A stretch of 41,463 bases of DNA from Sulfitobacter sp. (GTDB lineage Bacteria; Pseudomonadota; Alphaproteobacteria; Rhodobacterales; Rhodobacteraceae). The notes beneath the pieces were generated by a model. That model had not been told where the DNA came from. It did no database searches and saw only the letters and a list, made by a program, of their open reading frames with translations. Numbering within the stretch: position 1 is the first letter of the stretch; every line of letters begins with the position of its first letter. The position numbers and the translations under genes are program-made. Below, in pieces: positions 26,248-34,172 of the stretch. The DNA lies in assembly GCA_024637305.1 (NCBI GenBank), contig JAGXFI010000022.1, positions 1 through 41,463 of the forward strand, read 5' to 3'.

Positions 26248-28076
26248 ATATCGCTAACTGGATCAATGCTTTTCGCCCTGCAGAGGGGCCGCCACCGCAG
26301 ACACTCTGGGCGTTTATGGGCTGGTGTCTCTCAGGCGCGTGGCCTGCGATGGGCCTGGCCGCCTTTCTGTCCGCCTTCGCTGGCGCGATGGAGGCGGGAA
26401 CGGCCCTGATTCTCGGTTGGGTCATTGACGCGACCGTGGCCAGTGGGCCTGACGGCTTTTTCGACGGTGGCAATCTCGCCTTGATCGTCGGTTCGGTGGC
26501 GTTCTTTCTTTTGGCGCGCCCTTTGCTCTTTGGGCTGTCGGCGGCGTCGAATGCAATCATCGTTCAGCCCAACGTGAATCCGCTAGTGTTATCGCGCCTG
26601 CATCGTTGGACTCTGGGGCAGAATGTCGGATTCTTTGATGACGATTTCGCAGGCCGCATAGCCCAAAAGCAGATGCAGGCGGCACGGGCCGTGACCGATG
26701 TGGCTACCGAAGTGATCAACGTTGTCGCTTTTGCGCTGGCGTCGTTGATCGGGTCGATGGCTTTGCTATTGGCTATTGATTGGCGTGTCACCGTTGGTTT
26801 CGGCATCTGGCTGGTCGGTTATTTCGCGCTGATCAACTGGTTTTTACCGCGCATCCGGACACGGTCTGCTGCGCGCGCAGGCGCGCGGGCGATGGTGTCG
26901 GGTCAGGTCGTGGACACGATCACCAACATCAAGACGGTCAAGCTGTTCGCCCATGACGATCATGAGGATCGTGCCGCGCTGGGCGCTATGCAGAGCTTTC
27001 GCGGCAGGTCGCTGGATTTCGGTTATCTCGCCGCCGGTTTCCGATTCGCCTTGATGAGCCTGGCCGGGCTGCTGCCGGTGCTGCTGATCGGCGGGACCAT
27101 CCTGCTTTGGCAGCGTGGTATGGCAAGCGAAGGCGACATCGTCGCTGCCGGTGCCATCGCGATCCGTATCGCGCAGATGACGGGTTGGGTGAGTTTCACA
27201 CTGATGGCGATTTACGCGAATATCGGCGAAATCGAAGACGGCATGCAAACGCTGACACCGCGCAACCGGCTTGAGGATGACGCGGCTGCCAAAGATCTGG
27301 ATGCGCAGCGTGGTGAGGTCGCGATTAGTGGCCTTAGCTTTGCCTATGGGCGCGATGCCGGGGGGATCGACAATATTGACCTGGTGCTGAAGCCAGGGGA
27401 AAAGATGGGCCTTGTGGGGGCGTCCGGTGCCGGAAAATCGACTTTGGTTGCACTGCTTCTCAGGCTCTATGAGGCAGAAGAGGGTCAAATCGAGATAGAC
27501 GGGCAAGATATCCGCAGCGTTACGCAGGACAGTCTGAGGCGCAGCATCGCGATGGTTACGCAAGAGACGGCGATGTTCAATCGCTCGGCCCGCGATAACA
27601 TCTTGTATGGACGCCCCGACGCTGACGAAGCTGCAATGATCGCAGCGGCGCGCAAGGCAGAGGCACATGAATTCATTCTGGACCTGGAGGACCACAAGGG
27701 CCGCACCGGATATGACGCGCATCTGGGTGAGCGCGGCGTCAAGCTTTCCGGTGGTCAGCGACAGCGGATAGCCTTGGCGCGGGCGATCATCAAGGACGCG
27801 CCGATCCTCATCCTCGACGAAGCGACAAGTGCGCTTGATAGCGAGGTTGAGGCGTCCATTCAGTCCGCGCTTGAGCGGGTGATGGAGGGCAAGACAGTGC
27901 TCGCCATCGCGCACCGCTTGTCCACCCTCAAGGAGATGGACAGGATTGTCTTGATGGACGCAGGCCGCATCGTCGAGCAGGGAACGCACGAGCAATTGCT
28001 TGAAAAGGGCGGGCTTTATGCACGGTATTGGGATCGCCAGTCCGGCGGATTTCTCGACGTGAAAGCTGCGGAATAG
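26244..28076 (+). CDS. ABC transporter half-transporter 2 (fused membrane and ATPase domains)
   Basis: 610 residues from a GTG that overlaps the preceding stop (GTGA). Membrane domain about 1-325; the loop motif VVDTITNIKTVKLFAHDDHE parallels that of the first half. ATPase: Walker A GASGAGKST (392-400), Q440, LSGGQ (501-505), D525-E526, H557. Both halves are similar along their length, pointing to gene duplication. Neither ATPase shows a degenerate catalytic glutamate, so both sites should hydrolyse ATP. The next gene begins five bases after the stop. Direction is predicted as export. Confidence 0.93.
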   Translation: MNIANWINAFRPAEGPPPQTLWAFMGWCLSGAWPAMGLAAFLSAFAGAMEAGTALILGWVIDATVASGPDGFFDGGNLALIVGSVAFFLLARPLLFGLSAASNAIIVQPNVNPLVLSRLHRWTLGQNVGFFDDDFAGRIAQKQMQAARAVTDVATEVINVVAFALASLIGSMALLLAIDWRVTVGFGIWLVGYFALINWFLPRIRTRSAARAGARAMVSGQVVDTITNIKTVKLFAHDDHEDRAALGAMQSFRGRSLDFGYLAAGFRFALMSLAGLLPVLLIGGTILLWQRGMASEGDIVAAGAIAIRIAQMTGWVSFTLMAIYANIGEIEDGMQTLTPRNRLEDDAAAKDLDAQRGEVAISGLSFAYGRDAGGIDNIDLVLKPGEKMGLVGASGAGKSTLVALLLRLYEAEEGQIEIDGQDIRSVTQDSLRRSIAMVTQETAMFNRSARDNILYGRPDADEAAMIAAARKAEAHEFILDLEDHKGRTGYDAHLGERGVKLSGGQRQRIALARAIIKDAPILILDEATSALDSEVEASIQSALERVMEGKTVLAIAHRLSTLKEMDRIVLMDAGRIVEQGTHEQLLEKGGLYARYWDRQSGGFLDVKAAE

Positions 28077-28080
28077 GCAC

Positions 28081-29301
28081 ATGGCAGAATATAAAATCGA
28101 ACGATTGGGACTGTATGGCGACGGAATTGCAGCGGGGCCGATTTACGCGCCTGCAACGCTGCCGGGGGAAGTCGTGACCGGCATAGCAGTCGGTGACAAA
28201 TTGACGGATATCAAAATTGCGACGCCGTCAGAACATCGCGTTGCTCCTCCTTGTCCGCATTTCCGGTCCTGCGGTGGCTGTATATTACAGCACGCTTCAG
28301 ATAATTTCGTTGCCGACTGGAAGCTGGACGTTGTTCGAAAATCGCTTCAATCTCAAGGATTAGAGACTGTTTTGCGGCCCATCATGACTTCGCCTGCCCA
28401 GTCTCGGCGTCGGGCAACCTTTGCTGCGCGGCGTACCAAAAAGGGTGCAATGGCGGGGTTTCACGGTCGTGCATCGGACACGATTGTCGAAATACCGCAG
28501 TGCAAGCTGTTGGAGCCTGCCGTCCTTAGCGGACTTGATATCGCCAAGGCGCTGGCAACGATCAGGGGTAGCCGCAAGAGCGTCCTGTCCGTTCAGGTAA
28601 CAACGTCCGAAGGTGGCTTGGACGTATTGGCGCATGGGGGCAAACCGCTTGATCAGTCGTTGCGGCAAGAACTTGCGCAGCTATGCGGTCAGTATGGGTT
28701 GGAGCGGCTGGCATGGGAAGACGAGGTCATCGCGATGCGCGCGCCGCCGATACAACGATTCGGCAAGGTTGCGGTCAACCCGCCACCGGGGGCATTCTTG
28801 CAGGCGACGCAGCACGGCGAGGCGCAGTTGCTGGGGGCTGTCCGAGAGATCGCGCAAAACGCTCAGCATGTGGCGGACCTGTTCGCGGGTTGCGGGACGT
28901 TTACCCTGCCATTGGCAGAACAGGCCGAGGTTCATGCAGTTGAAGGGTCCGAGGAAATGATCGATGCGCTCGACAAGGGGTGGCGCAATGCGCGAGGCCT
29001 GAAGACTGTCACGCACGCGGCGCGCGATCTTTTTCGCAGACCGTTGTTGCCTGACGAGTTGGAGAAATTCGACTGTGTTGTACTGGACCCGCCGCGCGCA
29101 GGGGCGGAGGCACAAGTAGCAGAAATTGCCCGCAGTCACGTTCCCAAGCTCGCCTATGTTTCGTGCAATCCTGTGACTTTCGCGCGCGATGTCGCCCAGT
29201 TGACGCAAGCGGGCTACCGTCTTGATTGGGTGCAGACCGTCGATCAGTTTCGCTGGTCAGCGCATATCGAACTGGTCGGGGCGCTTTCAAAGCAACGATA
29301 A
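28081..29301 (+). CDS. TrmA/RlmD-type RNA (uracil-5-)methyltransferase with iron-sulfur cluster
   Basis: 406 residues. A short N-terminal TRAM-like part is followed by cluster cysteines C58-x5-C64-x2-C67 and a fourth at C141. The SAM site DLFAGCGTFTLPLA (267-280), DPPRAGA (336-342), nucleophile C362 in SCNPVTFARD and general base E397 in WSAHIELV complete the family pattern. It methylates a uracil in rRNA or tRNA; which one cannot be told from motifs, and other alphaproteobacteria have one such enzyme of similar length. It follows the ABC pair by five bases with no obvious functional link. Confidence 0.9.
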   Translation: MAEYKIERLGLYGDGIAAGPIYAPATLPGEVVTGIAVGDKLTDIKIATPSEHRVAPPCPHFRSCGGCILQHASDNFVADWKLDVVRKSLQSQGLETVLRPIMTSPAQSRRRATFAARRTKKGAMAGFHGRASDTIVEIPQCKLLEPAVLSGLDIAKALATIRGSRKSVLSVQVTTSEGGLDVLAHGGKPLDQSLRQELAQLCGQYGLERLAWEDEVIAMRAPPIQRFGKVAVNPPPGAFLQATQHGEAQLLGAVREIAQNAQHVADLFAGCGTFTLPLAEQAEVHAVEGSEEMIDALDKGWRNARGLKTVTHAARDLFRRPLLPDELEKFDCVVLDPPRAGAEAQVAEIARSHVPKLAYVSCNPVTFARDVAQLTQAGYRLDWVQTVDQFRWSAHIELVGALSKQR

Positions 29302-29373
29302 CGTCTTTTTGAAGCGCGGATTATAGGTTATGATCTAGCGTATAAAAAAACGACGTTACGGGGCAGACATTTC

Positions 29374-29871
29374 ATGAATCGCAGACAACTGATCCTTGGT
29401 GGAACAGCCTTGGTCGCGCTGGGCGCGTGCAGTCCGAGCAAGTTCAGGCAATACAGCGGACCTGAAGTTACATATCTGGTCGTGAACAAGGGCGACCGGA
29501 AGATGCATCTTTTGCATCACGACAGGGTTCTGGACAGCTTCGAGATCAAGCTGGGTTTCGCGCCAGAGGGCCACAAGACGATAAAGGGCGACGGGCGCAC
29601 GCCCGAGGGGCGGTATCTTATTGATCGGCGTAATCCGAACAGCCGCTTTCATCTGTCGCTTGGTATTTCCTATCCGAACGAAGCTGATGTGGCCGCGGCC
29701 CAAGCGTTGGGCAAGGATCCCGGCGGAGACATCTTTATCCACGGGCAGAACTCGCCGCGTAAACGGGACAAGGGGGATTGGACCTGGGGTTGCATCGCCG
29801 TGGACAACAAACAGATCGAAAAGATTTACGCGATGGTCCGTGACGGCACGCCGATCACCATCAACCCCTAA
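29374..29871 (+). CDS. L,D-transpeptidase (YkuD) lipoprotein
   Basis: 165 residues. The N-terminus MNRRQLILGGTALVALGACS has a lipobox LGAC with C19, preceded by a twin-arginine-like MNRRQ, so it is probably an outer- or inner-membrane lipoprotein facing the periplasm. The YkuD catalytic region is clear: H123-G124 (FIHG) and C140 in TWGCIAV. It would form or exchange 3-3 peptidoglycan cross-links or attach proteins to the wall. The stop shares CTAA with the convergent CAP-domain lipoprotein gene. The 72-base upstream gap is AT-rich but I see no convincing promoter in it. Confidence 0.92.
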   Translation: MNRRQLILGGTALVALGACSPSKFRQYSGPEVTYLVVNKGDRKMHLLHHDRVLDSFEIKLGFAPEGHKTIKGDGRTPEGRYLIDRRNPNSRFHLSLGISYPNEADVAAAQALGKDPGGDIFIHGQNSPRKRDKGDWTWGCIAVDNKQIEKIYAMVRDGTPITINP

Positions 29872-30356
29872 CCGCCCTTGACCAAGGTCCACCAAATCTT
29901 GCCATTGGGTTCCTGAAACCAGGAAAAACCCATTTGCCTGGCATCGGGCGACATGATGATCCGGCGGGTATCCGGCTGGTTCATCCATGCACCAAGGGTC
30001 TCAAGCTCTGTCTCGTAGGTTTCAGAGATCACTTCGCCGACAAGCTCGCCCGAATAACCGACGCGTTGGATCCGGTCCAAGGGGGAAGACCCGTCAGAGC
30101 CGAAATGCCAAGGGCGATTCTGAATAGCCATGTCGCGAGAATGAGTTGCTGCGGCAGCGGTCAGACTGGCTTCAAGCTCTACAGACGGCAGCCCGGATGC
30201 GTTCCGCAAGGTGTTGACGGAATCCAGCATGCGAAACTGGATCTTGCTCTTGTCACCCGCACCGATTCGATAGCCTTGAGGCCCGACGGCGGTGGTCGGT
30301 GCGCAGGCGGCCAGCACGCCAGCCAGTACCAGAACGAGGGTAGTTAGACGGATCAT
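29868..30356 (-). CDS. CAP/SCP-domain lipoprotein
   Basis: 162 residues. Signal peptide with lipobox LAAC (C18), then a CAP (cysteine-rich secretory/PR-1) domain: LNTLRNASGLP-like start (here VNTLRNASGLP), ATHSRDMAIQNRPWHFGSDGSS, and GAWMNQPDTRRIIMSPDARQMGF. Bacterial CAP proteins are mostly uncharacterised; some bind lipid, some cleave or bind wall components. Its position between two L,D-transpeptidase genes suggests an envelope role, by inference. A hairpin sits in its leader. Confidence 0.88.
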   Translation of the reverse strand: MIRLTTLVLVLAGVLAACAPTTAVGPQGYRIGAGDKSKIQFRMLDSVNTLRNASGLPSVELEASLTAAAATHSRDMAIQNRPWHFGSDGSSPLDRIQRVGYSGELVGEVISETYETELETLGAWMNQPDTRRIIMSPDARQMGFSWFQEPNGKIWWTLVKGG

Positions 30357-30382
30357 CGCGCAGCTCCACGCATCAAAGTAAC

Positions 30383-30401
30383 CCCGATGCCTTACATCGG
30401 G
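30383..30401. repeat. Inverted repeat in the leader of the CAP-lipoprotein gene
   Basis: CCCGATG, CCTTA, CATCGGG: a perfect 7-bp dyad with a 5-base loop, 27 bases before the CAP gene ATG and upstream of the opposite promoter at 30459. A further CATCGG occurs at 30424-30429. Operator or leader hairpin; no T-run follows on either strand, so not an intrinsic terminator. Confidence 0.45.
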
Positions 30402-30458
30402 ATGTGAAGCAATTCAAACGCACATCGGCGTGACTTCGTTCCGTAACGCTTGTTTGAT

Positions 30459-30487
30459 TTGATAACGTGTCCTTCGCGCCATATATT
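30459..30487 (+). promoter_or_regulatory. Strong predicted promoter for the second L,D-transpeptidase
   Basis: TTGATA (30459-30464), exactly 17 bases, TATATT (30482-30487); five of six bases match at each element. The start codon is 34 bases beyond the -10, with GGAGG in between. This is the best housekeeping promoter seen in the window. Confidence 0.62.
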
Positions 30488-30520
30488 ATTTCTATAGTCA
30501 ATCTGACGCGGAGGCAACCA

Positions 30521-31132
30521 ATGGCCAATTTTGAATTCAAGTCCCCCAGCCGGCGCCTTTTCATGGCCGGCGGCGCGGCCGTTTTGGCCAGCCCTGCTCT
30601 TGGGCAGAGCGCGTCCGATGTGAACAGCGCCGCAACGACCGAGAACGAGCGTGACATCAACGAAGTGGTGCGCCGTAACGTCTCGAGCTTTCGTATGCTT
30701 GATTGGCAGCCTTACTTTTCAAATCTGCGTGGCGGCGCGATCCTCGTGGATATCGACAGCCGCGCCGTTCATTTCTGGTCCGAGGATCAGTCATCATACA
30801 AGCTTTACCCTTCCTCTGTCCCGCTTACTCAGGAATTGACGCGACGTGGCCGTACAAGTGTCATCCGCAAGGTGGAGGGTCCAAGCTGGGCACCGACGCC
30901 ATCAATGCTTGAGCGCAATCCCGAGTGGCCCAGATTCATCGGTCCTGGCCCGGACAATCCGCTTGGTACCCACGCGCTGTACCTCAGCTGGAAATACTAT
31001 CGTATCCATGGGACACATGACACGCGCAAGATCGGACGCCGTTCCTCGAATGGCTGTATTGGCCTTTATAACGAGCATATTTCAGAGCTCTTCGCCGTGG
31101 CCAAGGTAGGCACGCAAGTGTTGCTTATTTGA
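30521..31132 (+). CDS. L,D-transpeptidase (ErfK/YbiS type) with Tat-like signal
   Basis: 203 residues from ATG 30521, which has GGAGG eight bases before it; an upstream extension of the frame is discounted. SRRLFMAGG (R11-R12) plus a short hydrophobic stretch resembles a twin-arginine signal ending near ALGQS. The YkuD domain covers about 70-203, with H163-G164 and the catalytic SSNGCIGL (C179). It would build 3-3 cross-links or anchor lipoproteins in the periplasm. A good promoter lies just upstream. The 141 bases after it hold the leader of the microprotein gene. Confidence 0.92.
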   Translation: MANFEFKSPSRRLFMAGGAAVLASPALGQSASDVNSAATTENERDINEVVRRNVSSFRMLDWQPYFSNLRGGAILVDIDSRAVHFWSEDQSSYKLYPSSVPLTQELTRRGRTSVIRKVEGPSWAPTPSMLERNPEWPRFIGPGPDNPLGTHALYLSWKYYRIHGTHDTRKIGRRSSNGCIGLYNEHISELFAVAKVGTQVLLI

Positions 31133-31273
31133 CGACATTCCCCTGATATCGCGGACGCTTGACGCAATGCTACTTTGCAAAATTGGCGTTATGGTATTTA
31201 CCAATATTTACGAGGAAAGTCTTGCTTGCATGCTGTGCAGTTTGCATCGCATGCCTAATCTGGAGGTTATGAC

Positions 31274-31453
31274 ATGAAAAAGCTCGTTCTTGCCGCTGCT
31301 CTGACAGCTGCCGCTTCTTCCGCATTTGCAGGTTCGCTTGCTGATCCGATCATCGAAGCACCTGTGATCGTTGAAGAAGCGACTAGCTCTTCTGCAGGTA
31401 TTTTGGTTCCGCTGCTGCTGCTGGTGCTCGTCGCCGCGGCTGTTGCTGACTAA
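31274..31453 (+). CDS. 59-residue exported membrane microprotein, unknown function
   Basis: GGAGG lies seven bases before ATG, and an intrinsic terminator follows 20 bases after the stop, so it has the full signals of a monocistronic gene. The product has a typical signal peptide (MKKLVLAAALTAAASSAFA), a short acidic middle (DPIIEAPVIVEEA) and a C-terminal hydrophobic helix rich in Leu, Val and Ala ending in Asp. If the signal is cleaved, about 40 residues remain, anchored by the C-terminal helix with the acidic part outside. I do not recognise a characterised family. hemH is convergent downstream. Confidence 0.82.
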   Translation: MKKLVLAAALTAAASSAFAGSLADPIIEAPVIVEEATSSSAGILVPLLLLVLVAAAVAD

Positions 31454-31472
31454 GCGACCAACAATCTAACGG

Positions 31473-31502
31473 AAAAGGCGGTGCGTTTGCGCCGCCTTTT
31501 TT
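31473..31502. terminator. Bidirectional intrinsic terminator between the microprotein gene and hemH
   Basis: AAAAGGCGG (31473-31481) pairs with CCGCCTTTT (31492-31500); the stem extends inward by three more pairs (one G-U) around a 4-base loop, and a run of T follows. On the opposite strand the same stem is followed by TTTT, so it can also end hemH transcripts. Confidence 0.88.
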
Positions 31503-31509
31503 GTTTGCT

Positions 31510-32559
31510 CTATCGGGTAATCCAACTCGCCATGTTTTCTTCGATCACAGACGCCAATGCCGTGATGTGGGCGTCGTCATCGTTTAGGCAGGGGATGTAT
31601 GTGAACGTCTCACCGCCAGCATGTTCAAAGCTCTCTTTGATCTCTTCGTTAATCTCTTCGAGCGTCTCGATGCAATCGGCAGAGAACGCGGGGGCACAGA
31701 CAGCAATATTCTTTTTGCCAGCTTCCGCCAGACGCGCGACCTCTTCCACAGTGTAGGGCTGCAACCATTCTTCGGGACCGAATTTTGACTGGAACGTGGT
31801 TTTGATCTCGGCATCTTTCCAGCCCAGCCGCTCTTTGAGCAGGCGCGTCGTTTTCTGGCATTGGCAATGATAGGGGTCACCCTCCATCAGATAGCGGATA
31901 GGCACGCCATGATAGCTGCATACCAGAATATCTGGTCGTTTCGGGATCTGGGCATATGCCCGTTCGATCGATTGCGCCAAAGCTTCGATGTAATCGGGCC
32001 TGTCGAAATACGGGTCCACAGTGCGTGCTGTCGGTTGCCACTTTTCCTTGCCCAATGCAGCAAAGAACGCGTCGTTCGCGGTGGCTGACGTCGCACCGGC
32101 GTAATGTGGGTAAAGCGGGAAAAACAGGATCTTGCGGCACCCGGCCTCGACCATTTTTCTGACCTTGGACTGTGTGGACGGGTTGCCGTAGCGCATGCAG
32201 AAATCGACGACTACATCGTCGCCATGTCGCTCTTGCATGACCTGGGCCATCTTGGCTGTTTGCGCCTTGGTGATGGTCATCAACGGTGACTCGTCAGCTT
32301 CCTCGTTCCAGATCGACTTGTAGGCCTTGCCGCTGGAAAAGGGGCGCTTGGTCAAAATAATCGTTTGCAACAGCGGCTGCCAAAGCCATGGGCTGTAGTC
32401 GATAACACGCCGATCCGACAGGAATTCGTTCAGATAACGCCGCATCGACCAGTAATCGTAGTGATCAGGCGTCCCCAGATTGGCGAGCAGGATGCCGATC
32501 TTTGGGCGCGGCAGCGTGGGATGGTCCATATCGGAGTGTTCTGGGCGTTGGTCGGTCAT
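31510..32559 (-). CDS. hemH: Ferrochelatase
   Basis: Inserts ferrous iron into protoporphyrin IX, the last step of heme synthesis. 349 residues from ATG 32559, which has AAAGGA six bases upstream. Family signatures are ILLANLGTPD near residue 23, SYHGVP with metal-binding H217, and the acidic partner E298 in SADCIETLEEI. PHYAGATSAT also fits. It lies downstream of the degenerate methyltransferase gene on the same strand with a 53-base gap and may be co-transcribed. The hemW gene, also heme-related, is far away at 4256. No Irr or other iron box is evident. Confidence 0.95.
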   Translation of the reverse strand: MTDQRPEHSDMDHPTLPRPKIGILLANLGTPDHYDYWSMRRYLNEFLSDRRVIDYSPWLWQPLLQTIILTKRPFSSGKAYKSIWNEEADESPLMTITKAQTAKMAQVMQERHGDDVVVDFCMRYGNPSTQSKVRKMVEAGCRKILFFPLYPHYAGATSATANDAFFAALGKEKWQPTARTVDPYFDRPDYIEALAQSIERAYAQIPKRPDILVCSYHGVPIRYLMEGDPYHCQCQKTTRLLKERLGWKDAEIKTTFQSKFGPEEWLQPYTVEEVARLAEAGKKNIAVCAPAFSADCIETLEEINEEIKESFEHAGGETFTYIPCLNDDDAHITALASVIEENMASWITR

Positions 32560-32612
32560 CGGGTATCCTTTGGGCGGGTCGTTCAGGGGAACTAGACAGA
32601 TTCTTGGTAAGG

Positions 32613-33425
32613 TCAATCGCGCAAAGGCCGTTCATCCGTCGCCAGTGCATCCGCAAGGCGCTGGGCAGCCGATCCGGGGCGCAACGGTTTTTGCTGACTG
32701 TCCGCCGGAGCCCATCCTGTTAGAAACAGTATTTCAAAAGTGGCTTTGATCCGGCCCGCGGGGGTGGCGAAGTGTTTGGCGTAGATATCTGCGGCCTGAT
32801 TGAACACAGCACGGCGCGTTGGTTTGCGCAGACGGGCGTCGAGCGCGTTTGTTTCTCCCATTGCCCGCAGGTCGCGCATGAGATGCCAGGCGTCGCGGTA
32901 TTCGACGGTCAATGTCGTCATATCCGCTACCGGCAGGGCAAAGCCTGCGCGCTGTAAAAGCCCGCCGAGGTCGCGCAGTTCGGCCATTGGGGCGATACGG
33001 GGCGACAGACCGCCTGTGACTGAAATCTCGGCTTCGCCAAGACAGCCGCGAAGTTCCTGCAGTGTTTCCCCGCCAAGGCAAGCCGCGATGAAAAGGCCAT
33101 CCGGGCGCAATGCACGGCGACATTGGATAAGTTGTCCCACCGGATCATTTGCCCAATGTAGCGCCAACATATGCAGGATCAGATCTTGGGATTCAGATTC
33201 AAGCGCAAGAGTATCGGCGTCGGGCATCAACCTCGCATCGGGATAGGCCAATTTCCAGAAATCGGGAAAACCGGTTATCAGCGCCATGGAATTAAACCGC
33301 CTGTTAACCATAGTCAGGCGATCCTGCACTTCGTCTGCTGCCGCCTCATGTAAAAAAAGGGCTTCAGGGACGCTTCGAATGCGGTGCAGCGCAAGCGCGC
33401 GACTGTCGGTCATGGGCGTTGTCAT
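32613..33425 (-). CDS. Methyltransferase-like protein (BioC/NDUFAF5 type) with degenerate SAM motif
   Basis: 270 residues from ATG 33425 (alternatives at 33437 and 33413; none has a good ribosome site). The middle and C-terminal parts look like class I methyltransferases related to BioC and mitochondrial NDUFAF5 (LHWANDPVGQLIQCRRALRPDG, LLQRAGFALPVADM, KATFEILFLTGWAP). The glycine-rich SAM motif I expected near residues 46-55 is missing: the sequence there is NSMALITGFPDFW. It may therefore not methylate. NDUFAF5 hydroxylates a complex I subunit, a role that could survive without methyl transfer; this is inference. hemH follows downstream. Confidence 0.75.
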   Translation of the reverse strand: MTTPMTDSRALALHRIRSVPEALFLHEAAADEVQDRLTMVNRRFNSMALITGFPDFWKLAYPDARLMPDADTLALESESQDLILHMLALHWANDPVGQLIQCRRALRPDGLFIAACLGGETLQELRGCLGEAEISVTGGLSPRIAPMAELRDLGGLLQRAGFALPVADMTTLTVEYRDAWHLMRDLRAMGETNALDARLRKPTRRAVFNQAADIYAKHFATPAGRIKATFEILFLTGWAPADSQQKPLRPGSAAQRLADALATDERPLRD

Positions 33426-33440
33426 GAAAGGGAACATAGA

Positions 33441-34172
33441 TTGCCACAACAGCGGTTTCAAACGGCGGTTTCGCTTATCTATCCACCGCGCTGCCTGACC
33501 TGCGGCGGCACGGTTGAGAGCGACTTCGGATTGTGCGGTTCCTGCTGGCGCGACGCGCATTTTATTGGCGGTACGATCTGCAATGGCTGTGGGGTGCCCT
33601 TGCCGGGAAGCGACACAAACGAAGAAGCGCATTGCGACGCATGCTTGATGGCCCCTCGTCTTTGGGTGCAGGGTCGAGCGGCATTGACCTACAAGGGGTC
33701 GGGACGCAAATTGGTGCTGGGTCTGAAACACGGCGACCGACAGGAAATCGCGGGTCCCGCCGCACGGTGGATGGCGCAGGCGATCAAGGGGCTCTTGCCT
33801 GAAAATGCCTTGATCGTGCCGATCCCTCTACACTGGATGCGCCTGCTCAAACGCCGCTACAATCAGTCCGCGCTGCTGGCAAAGGCGCTGGCGCGGGAAA
33901 CCGGGTTGGCTTGGTCCCCTGACCTTTTGATACGGTACCGTAGGACTACTTCGCTGGATGGGCTGGGACGCGAGGAACGCTATGCCGCTGTCGATAACGC
34001 GATCAAGGCTCACCCCAAGCGCAGGCACCAGATCATAGGTCGGCCGGTTCTTTTGGTGGACGATGTGATGACCTCGGGGGCTACACTGACCGCCGCCACG
34101 CAAGCACTATTGCGTGAGGGATCCGGCCCGGTAAGGGTCGTGACACTGGCAAGAGCGATCAAAGACACCTAA
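33441..34172 (+). CDS. ComF family phosphoribosyltransferase-like protein
   Basis: 243 residues from TTG 33441, chosen because AAAGGGA lies eight bases before it and because the family N-terminus (LIYPPRCLTCGG) starts soon after; an ATG at 33384 would overlap the divergent gene. N-terminal zinc-ribbon-like cysteines occur in pairs (C18/C21, C32/C35, C47/C50, C65/C68). The phosphoribosyltransferase fold ends with the PRPP loop VLLVDDVMTSGATL (203-216). ComF is needed for natural transformation in some bacteria; a general DNA-uptake role here is not proven. First gene of comF-grxC-nitrilase-marR. Confidence 0.88.
   Translation: MPQQRFQTAVSLIYPPRCLTCGGTVESDFGLCGSCWRDAHFIGGTICNGCGVPLPGSDTNEEAHCDACLMAPRLWVQGRAALTYKGSGRKLVLGLKHGDRQEIAGPAARWMAQAIKGLLPENALIVPIPLHWMRLLKRRYNQSALLAKALARETGLAWSPDLLIRYRRTTSLDGLGREERYAAVDNAIKAHPKRRHQIIGRPVLLVDDVMTSGATLTAATQALLREGSGPVRVVTLARAIKDT

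Noticed and set aside
26844-28082. Long open frame (over 400 codons) antisense to the second ABC half-transporter
   Set aside because: Shadow of codon bias in the real gene; no recognisable domain or start signals.
29281-29320. Imperfect CGCTTTCAAAG/CTTTTTGAAGCG fold at the end of the RNA methyltransferase gene
   Set aside because: Stem is interrupted and overlaps the coding end; too weak to call.
31167-31277. 36-residue open frame ending in an ATGA overlap with the microprotein gene
   Set aside because: No ribosome site, unremarkable composition, and an open frame of this length is common by chance.
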